Below, in pieces: positions 50,431-59,437 of a stretch of DNA of 64,000 nucleotides; the stretch's first letter is position 1; the number at the start of each line of letters is the position of its first letter. The notes beneath the pieces were generated by a model, which was not told the origin of the DNA, did not search any database, and saw only the letters and a program-made list of their open reading frames with translations. The stretch is from Aurantimicrobium minutum (GTDB taxonomy: Bacteria > Actinomycetota > Actinomycetes > Actinomycetales > Microbacteriaceae): NCBI RefSeq assembly GCF_002355535.1, contig NZ_AP017457.1, positions 1,116,001-1,180,000 on the forward strand, in the 5' to 3' direction. The position numbers were made by a program, and so were the translations under genes.

Positions 50431-50460
50431 GGCACTCGGGTGCCGGACTAGCTTTTTTCT
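50431..50460 (+). terminator. Attenuator-like hairpin before the ABC exporter
   Basis: GGCAC/GTGCC with loop TCGG is followed after 8 nt by TTTTTTCTT. It lies 16 nt before the start of the ABC gene and behind the possible leader peptide. Confidence 0.45.
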
Positions 50461-50475
50461 TAGAAAGAATTCCCC

Positions 50476-52275
50476 GTGACCATACAAACTCAGCAGTTAT
50501 CAACTGTGAAGAGTTTGTGGCGCGTGATTCCCTATGTGCAGGGTGCATTCCCCCGTCTGTTTCTGGGCGTCTTCATTGCACTCGCTGCTGCTGCAACAGC
50601 ACTGACTATTCCCCTAGCTCTGCGCTGGTTGGTAGACAACCCCCTGTCCTCAGGGGATATTGCCCAGATCATTCCCGGCGTTGCCGTGATTTTCACCCTC
50701 GGCATGGCCGAGGTGATCTTCATCTACCTACGCCGCTGGCTCACCTTAGGCCCTGGTGTTCACCTCGAAGGCAAGATGCGTAATGCCATCTATATTCACC
50801 TGCAGCAATTGCCGGTGGCCTTCCACGACAAGTGGCAAAGTGGTCAGCTCCTCTCCCGCGCGATGGGAGATGTCAGCACGGTTCGCCGCTGGATCTCGTT
50901 TGCTTTTGTGCAGTTGATTACCAGCACCATCATGTTGGTGGCTGGTTTCACCATGCTCTTTACCTTCAGTGCGTTGCTCGGCGGAATCTTCTTAGCCTGT
51001 TCTCTTCCGCTCATTATTTTCAGCATTCGCTTCCAGCGACAGTTCTCTCAGTTAGCTCGCAGTTCTCAAGACCAACAAGGTGACCTCGCCACCACCATTG
51101 AAGAATCAGTTCACGGTATTCGTGTTCTGAAGTCCTTTGGTCGCGCCGGCGAAGCCCTCGATGATTTCCTGGACCAAGCCAATATCTTGCGGGGAACTGA
51201 GCTTGCCAAGGGCCGGGCCAACGGGCGCATGTGGTTCTGGATGTTGCTCATTCCTGACCTCGGTTTCGCGTTGACCTTGCTGCTGGGAATTGTGCAGGCA
51301 GAACGCGGCGTGGTCTCGGTGGGAACACTCGTGGCTTTCTTTGCTACCGCAGCCCTGCTCAAAGGACCCATGCAATCGATTGCTCCCATGCTGTCGATCT
51401 CGATTGAGGCAGCAAGCTCCCTCAATCGTTTCCACGAAGTCATGGATGCGCCGATAGAAATCCTGGACAAGCCCGGTGCACCCCAGGCCCCTGCGGGGCC
51501 CGGTGCACTGGTCTTCGAGGACGTTCACTTCCGTTATGAAGATTCCTCCTCAGAACACCCCGACCTACTCAATGGCATCAACCTGAGAATTCAGCCAGGG
51601 GAAACCATGGCACTGGTGGGCGCAACAGGATCTGGAAAGACCAGCCTCACCGCACTGACTACGCGCCTTTTTGATGTCACCTCCGGACGGATCCTTATCG
51701 ACGGCGTCGATATTCGAGATGTCTCCATTGAAAGCCTGCGCACCCGCATTGCCATGGCCTTCGAGGACGCCACCTTGTTCTCTATCTCTGTTCGAGAGAA
51801 CGTGCTCTTAGGCCGTGAAGAACTCAGCGATGCAAGAACCCCAGAGGAACAACAGCAGGCAGAAGCCCTGCTGAACCAGTCTTTAGATATTGCGCAGGCA
51901 GACTTCGCCCGCCATTTGCCCAACGGCGTTGAGAGCAAAATAGGCGAGGAAGGCCTGAGCCTCTCCGGTGGTCAACGCCAACGCTTAGCCTTAGCCAGAG
52001 CTATCGCCGTTCAGCCCAGCATCCTCGTCCTAGATGATCCCCTCTCTGCTCTGGATGTCACGACGGAGGCCGCTGTGGAGAAGGCGTTGCGCCACGTGCT
52101 CAACACCACCACGGCATTGATTGTGGCGCACCGCCCCTCAACAGTGATGCTGGCCGACCGCGTTGCTTTGCTGCACGAAGGAAAAATCTTGGATGTGGGC
52201 ACCCACTCCGAGCTGCTGGCTCGCTGCCCCGAATACCGCAACGTGATTGCTTCACTGGATGAGGAGAAGCAATGA
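50476..52275 (+). CDS. ABC exporter half, non-canonical Walker B
   Basis: This 599-aa protein has an N-terminal six-helix exporter domain and a nucleotide-binding domain with Walker [10 protein letters not shown], signature [14 protein letters not shown], Walker [13 protein letters not shown] and H-loop VAHRPST. The catalytic Glu after Walker B is Asp, a change usual in one half of heterodimeric exporters. It starts with GTG. The next half-transporter overlaps by 4 nt (ATGA). Confidence 0.92.
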   Translation: MTIQTQQLSTVKSLWRVIPYVQGAFPRLFLGVFIALAAAATALTIPLALRWLVDNPLSSGDIAQIIPGVAVIFTLGMAEVIFIYLRRWLTLGPGVHLEGKMRNAIYIHLQQLPVAFHDKWQSGQLLSRAMGDVSTVRRWISFAFVQLITSTIMLVAGFTMLFTFSALLGGIFLACSLPLIIFSIRFQRQFSQLARSSQDQQGDLATTIEESVHGIRVLKSFGRAGEALDDFLDQANILRGTELAKGRANGRMWFWMLLIPDLGFALTLLLGIVQAERGVVSVGTLVAFFATAALLKGPMQSIAPMLSISIEAASSLNRFHEVMDAPIEILDKPGAPQAPAGPGALVFEDVHFRYEDSSSEHPDLLNGINLRIQPGETMALVGATGSGKTSLTALTTRLFDVTSGRILIDGVDIRDVSIESLRTRIAMAFEDATLFSISVRENVLLGREELSDARTPEEQQQAEALLNQSLDIAQADFARHLPNGVESKIGEEGLSLSGGQRQRLALARAIAVQPSILVLDDPLSALDVTTEAAVEKALRHVLNTTTALIVAHRPSTVMLADRVALLHEGKILDVGTHSELLARCPEYRNVIASLDEEKQ

Positions 52276-54080
52276 GCATTACCGGTGTTCGCGGAGAAGA
52301 ACGCTCCGACTTCACAAAAGCAGAAGGCAAGCGCTTACGTCAGCGCTCCCTAGCGCTGCTGGGTTCCCTGCTGCACCCTGTGCGGGTGCGGGTGTATTGG
52401 ACGCTGCTTGTTGTTGTGATCAGCACGGCTGCCCAGGTTGCCGGTCCTGCCCTACTTGCACTCGGTATTGACCAAGGGCTTACCCAGGTGGTGCAAAACC
52501 ATAACTGGCTCCCTGCACAGCTCATTGTGGGCGCCTATGTCATCACCGCCATCACTGGTTCCACCATGATGGCGGTCTATATGCGCTCCTCCGCGGTGAT
52601 TAGCCAGACGGTACTGATTGATCTGCGCGAGCGTGTGTTCCAGCACACCCAAAACTTGAGCATGAGCTTCCACGAGAACTACACCTCAGGCCGGGTTATT
52701 GCCCGCCAAACCAGCGATATTGAAGTGCTGCGCGAACTTCTTGACGGTGGCATCAGCAACCTCTTTAGAGGTGTGCTGCTGATGCTCTTCACCGCAGGTG
52801 CTCTGATTGCTCTGGATCCCTCCAGTGCAGTGCCGCTGCTGGTTGCGCTCATTCCTTGCTTCTACCTGACCAGGTGGTTCTCAGAAACCTCTAAAAAGCA
52901 GTTCCGTGAAGCGCGCAACTTCTCTGCCCGGTTGATTGTTCAATTCGTGGAGACCATGACTGGTATTCGTGCGGTCAAAGCTTTCCGCCGCGAAGAACGC
53001 AACGAACAAAGCTACGCCGTTGCCGTCGACGACTACCGCGAAGCAAACAGGAAAGTTATTCGCCTGTTTGGAACCTATGACCCAGGCCTCAAAGTTATTG
53101 GTGTCTTCACTCTCTCTGCCGTATTGATCTTGGGTTCGTTCCGTGTGGTCAACGGTGTCATGGATGTGGGTGTGCTCTTGGCTGCAGTTTTGTACACCCG
53201 CCGGTTCTTTGAGCCCATGGAAGAGTTGGCCATGTTCTACAACTCCTTCCAGAATGCCTCCTCAGCACTAGAGAAAGTCTCGGGCATGCTCGAAGAGCGT
53301 GCCACCGTGACCGAACCCGAAGACCCCATTGCTCTTGCCCACCCCCAAGGTGCGTTGGATTTCAACCACGTGCGCTTTGGCTACAACGAGCACACCGTGG
53401 TGTTGCCAGATCTGGACCTGCACATTCCTGCTGGCCAAACCATTGCTTTGGTGGGCACCACCGGTGCCGGTAAATCAACACTGGCCAAGCTGGTGGCCCG
53501 CTTCTATGACCCCACCTCAGGAACCGTCAGCTTGGACGGCATTGACTTACGTCGCCTGAGCAATGCAGACCTGCGCAATGCCGTAACCATGGTGACCCAA
53601 GAGTCGTATTTGTTCTCGGGAACCGTTGCCGAGAACATTGCCTTGGGTAAGCCCGGTGCCACCAGAGACGAGATCATTGCGGCCACCACTGCCGTCGGTG
53701 CCCATGATTTCATCATGCGACTGCCCGAAGGCTATGACACCGATGTGAATAAGCGCGGTGGTCGCCTCTCGGCAGGACAGCGCCAGTTGCTCTCCTTTGC
53801 CCGCGCATTTATTGCAGACCCCACCGTCTTGATCTTGGATGAGGCAACCGCTTCCTTGGATATCCCCAGCGAACGCTTGGTGCAGCGAGGCTTACAAACC
53901 TTGCTCTCTGATCGCACCGCCATCATCATTGCCCACCGCCTGTCGACGGTGGCCATTGCTGACCGAGTTCTTGTGATGGAACACGGTGAAATCATCGAAG
54001 ATGGCACACCTCATGACCTCATTGAGGGTGAAGGTAAGTTCGCCAGCTTGCACACCGCTTGGCGGGATTCTCTGGCTTAG
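52272..54080 (+). CDS. ABC exporter half, catalytic Walker B
   Basis: This 602-aa partner has Walker [11 protein letters not shown], signature [13 protein letters not shown] (LSAGQ instead of LSGGQ), Walker [13 protein letters not shown] and H-loop IAHRLSTV. Together with the first half it would make one good ATP site (this Walker B with the first signature) and one degenerate site. Substrate is unknown; drugs or lipids are usual. It ends convergent to the amidase gene with 4-nt overlap. Confidence 0.92.
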   Translation: MSITGVRGEERSDFTKAEGKRLRQRSLALLGSLLHPVRVRVYWTLLVVVISTAAQVAGPALLALGIDQGLTQVVQNHNWLPAQLIVGAYVITAITGSTMMAVYMRSSAVISQTVLIDLRERVFQHTQNLSMSFHENYTSGRVIARQTSDIEVLRELLDGGISNLFRGVLLMLFTAGALIALDPSSAVPLLVALIPCFYLTRWFSETSKKQFREARNFSARLIVQFVETMTGIRAVKAFRREERNEQSYAVAVDDYREANRKVIRLFGTYDPGLKVIGVFTLSAVLILGSFRVVNGVMDVGVLLAAVLYTRRFFEPMEELAMFYNSFQNASSALEKVSGMLEERATVTEPEDPIALAHPQGALDFNHVRFGYNEHTVVLPDLDLHIPAGQTIALVGTTGAGKSTLAKLVARFYDPTSGTVSLDGIDLRRLSNADLRNAVTMVTQESYLFSGTVAENIALGKPGATRDEIIAATTAVGAHDFIMRLPEGYDTDVNKRGGRLSAGQRQLLSFARAFIADPTVLILDEATASLDIPSERLVQRGLQTLLSDRTAIIIAHRLSTVAIADRVLVMEHGEIIEDGTPHDLIEGEGKFASLHTAWRDSLA

Positions 54081-56104
54081 GCCACGCCTCCCACCACGAC
54101 ATAGTCTCCGACAACATCGTGGCCGGTGCGTGCCAGCACCACAATAAGCGAGCCATAACCTCCGCGCCATTCACTGTGCAGACGGGTGTGCTCTATCTCG
54201 GAAACGGTCGTTTCCACCACATATCCCTCGTCGGTGAGAACACCAGAGAGTGCAACACCATTGATGGTGATAGCAACCTCGGCTGCCGTGGTGTTGATCA
54301 CCACACGAATGGGAACCACACCCCCGGTCACCTCACCTGCGGTGGCGGAGACCGCCAGGGTGGGGGTTCCCTCACCTGTGTTACCAGTTGCGTTCCAAGA
54401 AGCTTCCCCAAGTTCAGGTGTTCTCGGTGCTGCAATACGGCGGTTGCGCTGGTGGTCAAAAGCCCATGCAAAAGCTAAGAGGTTGCTGTCGTCATAACCG
54501 CGGCCAGCGAAGGTCAGACCCACGGGCATGCCAATATCTGCCATAACGCCTAGTGGAGCAGTCACGGTGGGAATTCCGAGGTGGCGAGGAACCAGGTTGC
54601 CGTTGGCAACCCAGGTTCCATTCCGCCATGCCAAGTCAGCAGATACCTCATTAACGTCAGCATCAGCGGGGCCCACATCCGCTACAGCAGGGAACACCAC
54701 AGCATCGAGGCCAAGCTCGTCCATCCAGTCTTCAAGATCCAGCTTGCGTGCCTTTTCTAAACCTGGAATACCTTCGGCCATGTCGGGAATGTCTTCGAGC
54801 GCAGGAATACCATCGCGCTTGGCGCGCACCACATATTCTTCAAGGGGAACATCCTCAGGAGCAAAGCGGTGCAGGTGGTCGTCATAACGACCGGGTACCG
54901 ACCCGGTGGGTACGGGGAAAATCTTGTCTCCGTCAACCTGCTCGAGAGCATTGAGGTGAGGGTCATTATTGGCGGCTAGGAAGTCATGCCATCCCCACAT
55001 GGACAGTTCCCACAACTCATGCTCGGCAAAGGTTTCTGGAACCAAACCCCTGGCAACGAGGTTGGTGGCCCCTGGGCCTCTGCTTTCGTAGTTGGTCACG
55101 ACGGGGAAATCTGTTTCGATAACCTCAGCACCTAATGCTTCTAAGTCAGCCTTGGCTTTATTCCACAGCTCCACAACGGAGTCACGAGTGTGAATACGGT
55201 CAATCTCCTCAAGCTCAATGGTCTCGGGATCCTTGTTGATATACATCCGCGGAATCGCGATGCGCTTTCCGCGCAGCGCCTCTGGGTTCTCTAACCCCAC
55301 ATACGAGTCAGGTCGCAGTTCCGAGCTCTTAGGGGTTGGAACCCAGGGCTGCATGCGCCAGAAATCTCCGCGGACTTCCCAGTCGTCATCCACGATGAGA
55401 TCCAACAGTTCCAACATGTCATCCATGGTTCGGGTGTGAGGAACAACCACATCCATGGTGGGAACTAATGGCCAGTTACCTCGCGTAGAAATCACACCCC
55501 GAGAGGGCGTGTAAGCACACAGCCCATTATTTGATGCCGGAGCGCGACCTGAAGACCAGGTTTCTTCACCCAACCCAAAGGCAGCAAAGCTTGCCCCGGT
55601 TGCTGTTCCCGAACCATTAGATGAGCCAGACCCAAAAGCAGCGGTGAGGAAGTCGGCGTTATAGGGGCTTTCCGCGCGGCCATAGAGACCGCGCTGCATG
55701 CCCCCGTTAGCCATCGGAGGCATGTTTGTCAGGCCAATCAAAATGGCACCTGCTTTGCGTAGCTGCGCGATAGTAAAGGCATCATCGGTTGCAACGAGAT
55801 CGGCGAATGCCGGAGACCCGGAAGCAACCGTCAAGCCTTTAACTTTGTAGCTGTTCTTAGCTGTGTAGGGGATGCCATCGAGAGGGCTGAGCACTTCTCC
55901 ACGAGCGCGGCGCTCGTCAGCAGCGCGCGCTTCAGCAAACATGCTGGGGCTCAAGATAGGGACAGCGTTGAGAGTAATTCCGTGACGATCATAGAACGCA
56001 ATGCGATCAAGATAGCGAGCTACCAGCTCCACACTTGTGACCACTCCAGCAGCCAAATCATGGCGCAGTTCACTCAAGGATTTCTCAACAACGTTGTAGG
56101 ACAT
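54077..56104 (-). CDS. Amidase-signature family hydrolase
   Basis: This 675-aa protein has the amidase pattern with catalytic Lys in [15 protein letters not shown] and the Gly/Ser-rich motif [20 protein letters not shown] with the cis-Ser and nucleophile Ser. The C-terminal about 100 residues (after residue 565) form an added beta domain not found in standard amidases, rich in Val and Thr. Substrate unknown. The extension may bind a surface or polymer, but there is no signal peptide. Confidence 0.88.
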   Translation of the reverse strand: MSYNVVEKSLSELRHDLAAGVVTSVELVARYLDRIAFYDRHGITLNAVPILSPSMFAEARAADERRARGEVLSPLDGIPYTAKNSYKVKGLTVASGSPAFADLVATDDAFTIAQLRKAGAILIGLTNMPPMANGGMQRGLYGRAESPYNADFLTAAFGSGSSNGSGTATGASFAAFGLGEETWSSGRAPASNNGLCAYTPSRGVISTRGNWPLVPTMDVVVPHTRTMDDMLELLDLIVDDDWEVRGDFWRMQPWVPTPKSSELRPDSYVGLENPEALRGKRIAIPRMYINKDPETIELEEIDRIHTRDSVVELWNKAKADLEALGAEVIETDFPVVTNYESRGPGATNLVARGLVPETFAEHELWELSMWGWHDFLAANNDPHLNALEQVDGDKIFPVPTGSVPGRYDDHLHRFAPEDVPLEEYVVRAKRDGIPALEDIPDMAEGIPGLEKARKLDLEDWMDELGLDAVVFPAVADVGPADADVNEVSADLAWRNGTWVANGNLVPRHLGIPTVTAPLGVMADIGMPVGLTFAGRGYDDSNLLAFAWAFDHQRNRRIAAPRTPELGEASWNATGNTGEGTPTLAVSATAGEVTGGVVPIRVVINTTAAEVAITINGVALSGVLTDEGYVVETTVSEIEHTRLHSEWRGGYGSLIVVLARTGHDVVGDYVVVGGVA

Positions 56105-56214
56105 TACTCCAGCCTAATCGAGCAAAAAATGACTGCAATACGACCTAAATCACGTTTGTTGGAAACACTTTATTCAAGCAAGTTAGGGCCTTGAGAGCAC
56201 CTGATTTGGTATCT

Positions 56215-56490
56215 CTATGCAGCGAGTAAAGGGATGTTCTTGAGAGTCGAAGTGATGTCCTTCAGCTCGTCTTCTGGCCAAGAAATTCCTGTGAGTATGA
56301 GCTCTCTGACTCCGCTGGAAACACTGGCTCCACTGTCACGAGCCGCAACAAGGGCATAGAAAATGGCATCCCGTGGATAACCCAGCTCCAAGGTAGAAGA
56401 TGCTTTAGCCAAATCGGCTGCACTTACTGACTCACTGATGAGTTTGAGTATTCCGCGTGAAGTGGTCATCGGGTCGGTCATGAGAGCCAT
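56215..56490 (-). CDS. EndoU partner A, possible immunity protein
   Basis: This 91-aa mostly helical protein begins MALMTDPMTTSRGILKLISE and has ASSTLELGYPRDAIFYALVAA. It starts 1 nt after the stop of EndoU gene A. Its size, helical pattern and the central G-x-P-x-DAI-x-x-AL part fit the partners B and C, though it is the most divergent. By position it may neutralise the EndoU protein; that is inference. Confidence 0.5.
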   Translation of the reverse strand: MALMTDPMTTSRGILKLISESVSAADLAKASSTLELGYPRDAIFYALVAARDSGASVSSGVRELILTGISWPEDELKDITSTLKNIPLLAA

Positions 56491-56491
56491 A

Positions 56492-56881
56492 TTACTTTCC
56501 TTTCCTTGAATTGGGCTGGGGAAGATGAAACTGCTGGCCCAAGATGTTCTGAACAACACCTGCGCCATAAATCGGAAAAGCTGAATGCGGAATAAGCCCT
56601 GAGTTTGTGGCCCTGAGTACTAGTTCGATGTAAACGCCATCAACCTCTTTCTGCAAAATAATGCGTGGAAGATGAAAAGAGACAACGTGTGGCTGTCTGA
56701 GAACGCTTTTCAAGGCGAGAGTGATGTGCTCTTCGTCCCAACTAGGAGGAAATTCAGTTTTGTTTTCTCTCTTTCGGCCAAATAGATGGCCACCTTTTTC
56801 TGCGTCACTGTCTTCACCGAACAAAACATGAGCAATGAACTCCTCACTGAGCTCCACATGTGAATAATCCAGAAATGTCAT
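56492..56881 (-). CDS. EndoU-family nuclease-like protein A
   Basis: This 129-aa protein shows the bacterial EndoU pattern: FIAHVLFGE (first His), EKGGHLFG (second His), NKTEFPPSWDEE, EVDGVYIELVLR and IPHSAFP. It stands alone, without the long secreted carrier typical of polymorphic toxins, and has no signal peptide. The start at 56881 (MTFLDYSHVELSEEF) aligns with the starts of copies B and C. No SD is seen. EndoU proteins cleave RNA; activity here is inferred. Confidence 0.7.
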   Translation of the reverse strand: MTFLDYSHVELSEEFIAHVLFGEDSDAEKGGHLFGRKRENKTEFPPSWDEEHITLALKSVLRQPHVVSFHLPRIILQKEVDGVYIELVLRATNSGLIPHSAFPIYGAGVVQNILGQQFHLPQPNSRKGK

Positions 56882-56988
56882 ACAGACAGCTTGTGGTGAA
56901 CCACACTTCAGGAACCGACTCATTTCACCAGCTGTGGATTCAGGCTAAGAAATGTTCATGTGGAGAACATCTTTCATAAACTTGCACC

Positions 56989-57384
56989 ATGACCACACTC
57001 GTCACCACGGCAGCACTCATCCAGGCACTGATTTCACTGGGCGTCGCAGGATTTCAAATAGCAGTTCTCTCAGGTGCTCCCTGGGGTGAATACACACTCG
57101 GTGGACAGAACCCCGGCAAGCTGCCGGGGCAGCTGCGCATCGCCGCAGCTGTCTCAGCTATCGTGATGCTTGCCCAGTGTGGGCACTACCTCGCCCAAGC
57201 GGGAATTCTCACCCCAGCACTGAGCCCCGGACAGAACGCCATTGTGAACTGGTTCTGGTTTGGCTTTGCCGTCTTAGGTCTCATTGTCAACAGCATTAGC
57301 AGGAGCAAGAAGGAACGAAACCTCTGGGTTCCAGTTCTCCTGGTTAGTGCTATCTGCACACTGATTGTTGCGCTCAACGTTTAG
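56989..57384 (+). CDS. Four-helix membrane protein of unknown function
   Basis: This 131-aa protein has four hydrophobic helices (about residues 8-28, 50-72, 84-102, 112-130) and a Gly/Pro-rich loop after the first (PWGEYTLGGQNPGKLPG). It lies between EndoU cassettes A and B on the other strand. No family is firmly recognised. It may be a normal membrane gene or an accessory part of the region. Confidence 0.6.
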   Translation: MTTLVTTAALIQALISLGVAGFQIAVLSGAPWGEYTLGGQNPGKLPGQLRIAAAVSAIVMLAQCGHYLAQAGILTPALSPGQNAIVNWFWFGFAVLGLIVNSISRSKKERNLWVPVLLVSAICTLIVALNV

Positions 57385-57416
57385 AAAAAGCATTGACCGC
57401 TGACGGACTACTTTTT

Positions 57417-57701
57417 CTAGGAGGCTAGTCGAAACCAGTCGGGCAGTTGTTGAGCCTGTTCCGCAAGCACTTCCCTGTCAAAGTCGTTCCAACTTGGTAA
57501 GTGAGTTATTTTCTCTATAAATAACGGCGGAAGCGCAATAGAAAGTTCTTGAGCAATCCCCATGCAGGTGGAAAGAGCTGAGTAGGGCTCTCCAGCGTTC
57601 ATCGAAATTTCAATGAGCTGTAAATGAGAATCACCAATAAATGGCCTCATGTAGTCACGCATTGCGTGTGCTAACAAAGTGGCTTCATCCATAACGAGCA
57701 T
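57417..57701 (-). CDS. EndoU partner B, possible immunity protein
   Basis: This 94-aa helical protein begins MLVMDEATLLAHAMRDYMRP and has EISMNAGEPYSALSTCMGIA and ALPPLFIEKI. It is clearly related to partner C (MLIMDNSEFVARALRDYLRP). The start at 57701 is 1 nt after the EndoU B stop and matches partner C. Confidence 0.55.
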   Translation of the reverse strand: MLVMDEATLLAHAMRDYMRPFIGDSHLQLIEISMNAGEPYSALSTCMGIAQELSIALPPLFIEKITHLPSWNDFDREVLAEQAQQLPDWFRLAS

Positions 57702-57702
57702 T

Positions 57703-58089
57703 TTACGCCTCCCAGCGGTAATTGTTGAGGGGAATTTCTTTGCGCAATCCCCTGCTAGTTCGCACAACTCCTGTTCCAGAATCAGGAAATGCCGTGGAGA
57801 TTTTCACCCGGTTACCTAATCTCTTGAGCTTCACGATGACAATCACCTTCCCCACTTCTCTAGCTAGCAAAATGTCATTCCCCATGTGCACTACAAGCTG
57901 CGGCAAATTAAGCACGGATTCTATGGACATCTGCACCATTGCAAGATCCCACCATGGCGGAAACTCTGTCTTTCCTTCCCGCCCTAACCCGTAGCGATGT
58001 CCGCCCTGTGAGGGATCTTCTTCCCCCTCCCACACGTGCCGAAGGAGTTCCTCGGTAACAGGAACATGCGCAAAGGATTCGAAAACCAT
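57703..58089 (-). CDS. EndoU-family nuclease-like protein B
   Basis: This 128-aa protein has LLRHVWEGE, SQGGHRYGLGREGKTEFPPW, a VGKVIVIVKLKRL strand and VKISTAFP. The first 45 residues are almost the same as in copy C, and the last third differs. It has no signal peptide and no visible SD. Together with partner B it forms a two-gene unit. Confidence 0.72.
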   Translation of the reverse strand: MVFESFAHVPVTEELLRHVWEGEEDPSQGGHRYGLGREGKTEFPPWWDLAMVQMSIESVLNLPQLVVHMGNDILLAREVGKVIVIVKLKRLGNRVKISTAFPDSGTGVVRTSRGLRKEIPLNNYRWEA

Positions 58090-58119
58090 GCGCGCCAGAT
58101 TAAGGAGCGGAGCAATTGC

Positions 58120-58188
58120 ATGAGTGAGTTCGACATCAATATGTGGACAGCCCGCTTCACTGCCAACTGTGGAGGGCGGGCCCCATAA
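58120..58188 (+). CDS. Possible 22-aa micro-protein
   Basis: A frame begins 10 nt after AAGGAG and encodes MSEFDINMWTARFTANCGG then RAP; a perfect 12-bp hairpin follows directly after its stop. The SD and terminator support expression, but such a short frame may be chance. Confidence 0.25.
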   Translation: MSEFDINMWTARFTANCGGRAP

Positions 58189-58189
58189 G

Positions 58190-58222
58190 CAGTGAGGGGT
58201 GATCAGTGACCACCCCTCACTG
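58190..58222. terminator. Perfect 12-bp hairpin between cassettes B and C
   Basis: CAGTGAGGGGTG pairs with CACCCCTCACTG across 9 nt. It has no T tract. It may end transcripts from either side. Confidence 0.5.
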
Positions 58223-58296
58223 GTGACGGTTCCCCCGGCAGTTTCAGCAGAGCCCCCCGTGCCGATTCCCCGTCACAAAAAGTGAGCATCACAGCA

Positions 58297-58343
58297 GCCA
58301 CGGACATTGCCAATCCACGCGGACAAACCACACTGTCCGTGGC
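58297..58343. promoter_or_regulatory. Spaced 10-bp inverted repeat before the small membrane gene
   Basis: GCCACGGACA and TGTCCGTGGC are perfect inverted copies 27 bp apart, 35 bp before the ATG at 58379. A second GCGGACA copy lies between them. It may be a protein binding site. Confidence 0.35.
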
Positions 58344-58378
58344 TGGTCCTAAAGTGCTACTGATTGAGGGAGGAACAC

Positions 58379-58654
58379 ATGGAAACAATTGCGGGAGTAC
58401 TACTCCTTGTGGGGCTGGGACTTATTGGGTGGGGCTTTATTGCCTTTATCCGGGGCATTGGAAAGCTCTTGAGCTCCCCCACACAAACCCCAACCAGATA
58501 CACACCACCGGCATCAGACGACATTGATGGCATGAACAACGGGGACTACTACAACGGCCCCCATGGGTATTCACCAATGACGGGATATCCAGAGACCCAA
58601 TACGGTTCAGGGTTTGATCCTGATGCCGAGTGGAACCACGAAGAGCGGGATTAG
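58379..58654 (+). CDS. Single-helix membrane protein of unknown function
   Basis: This 91-aa protein has one N-terminal membrane helix (residues 3-27) and a polar Pro/Tyr/Gly-rich tail with GDYYNGPHGYSPMTGYPETQ. The start at 58379 has GAGGGAGG 6 nt upstream, the best SD in this part of the region. It lies between EndoU cassettes B and C on the opposite strand. Confidence 0.6.
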   Translation: METIAGVLLLVGLGLIGWGFIAFIRGIGKLLSSPTQTPTRYTPPASDDIDGMNNGDYYNGPHGYSPMTGYPETQYGSGFDPDAEWNHEERD

Positions 58655-58935
58655 GAAGCGGCCTGCCAATAAGCGGGAAGAGCATCAAACTCTTGAAGAA
58701 TTGCCTCATCCATGCCCATGGGGAGGACTCCTAATTCAATGATTTTCTCGCGAAAAATGGGAGGAAGCGCAATACCAAAGTGGCGAGCAATGCTAATTCC
58801 ACTGAAAATTGCAGCATCTGCTTCACCACATTGAATTGAAGTGTCCAAGTGCTGGACTTCGTTCTCAGTTACGAGAGGTCGCAAATAATCCCGCAACGCC
58901 CGTGCAACGAATTCGCTGTTGTCCATAATCAACAT
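58651..58935 (-). CDS. EndoU partner C, possible immunity protein
   Basis: This 94-aa helical protein begins MLIMDNSEFVARALRDYLRP and has TSIQCGEADAAIFSGISIAR and ALPPIFREKI. It starts 1 nt after the EndoU C stop codon and pairs with partner B by sequence. Its end overlaps the end of the small membrane gene by 4 nt. Confidence 0.55.
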   Translation of the reverse strand: MLIMDNSEFVARALRDYLRPLVTENEVQHLDTSIQCGEADAAIFSGISIARHFGIALPPIFREKIIELGVLPMGMDEAILQEFDALPAYWQAAS

Positions 58936-58936
58936 T

Positions 58937-59323
58937 CTAAAACTCCAATTTTGATAAATCGAGAGGCACCGAAACAGCTTTGCCGTAGAAGTTTGTGACA
59001 ACACCTTCACCACAAACTGGATAAACGGAGTGAATAAATAGGCCTTGGGCGTTTGATCTGAGAATAACTTTGACCATTACTTCTCTCACTACTCTGAGGC
59101 AACTGAGCTCGCTTCCTCTAACGCGGATGCTCTGTGGATGTTCCAATACTGCGTGTATGGCTTGTTCCACCATGGCAAGATCCCAATCCTGAGGAAACTC
59201 GGTTTTTCCTTCTCGCCCTAACCCAAAACGATGCCCACCTTTGGTGGGATCTACTTCCCCCTCCCACACGTGCCGAAGGAGTTCTTCCGTAACAGGAACA
59301 TGCGCAAAGGATTCGAAAACCAT
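58937..59323 (-). CDS. EndoU-family nuclease-like protein C
   Basis: This 128-aa protein has LLRHVWEGE, TKGGHRFGLGREGKTEFPQDW and LFIHSVYP. The first half is nearly the same as in copy B at DNA level, the second half has changed. The start at 59323 (MVFESF) is directly preceded by a perfect 10-bp hairpin; a GTG three codons upstream is possible. The position of His, His and KTEFP fits EndoU. Confidence 0.72.
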   Translation of the reverse strand: MVFESFAHVPVTEELLRHVWEGEVDPTKGGHRFGLGREGKTEFPQDWDLAMVEQAIHAVLEHPQSIRVRGSELSCLRVVREVMVKVILRSNAQGLFIHSVYPVCGEGVVTNFYGKAVSVPLDLSKLEF

Positions 59324-59325
59324 GC

Positions 59326-59351
59326 GCGCCACTGTAAGAAGACAGTGGCGC
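59326..59351 (-). promoter_or_regulatory. Perfect 10-bp hairpin before the EndoU C start codon
   Basis: GCGCCACTGT/ACAGTGGCGC with a 6-nt loop ends 2 nt before the ATG. It may block ribosome entry or end transcription from upstream. Copy B has no such hairpin. Confidence 0.45.
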
Positions 59352-59437
59352 AGAACAATGGCCCAATAACCAGGATGTGGACAAAGTCCTACTTACCGCT
59401 TTGTGGAGAGAAGCAACTACCTCATCACAAAGAATGC

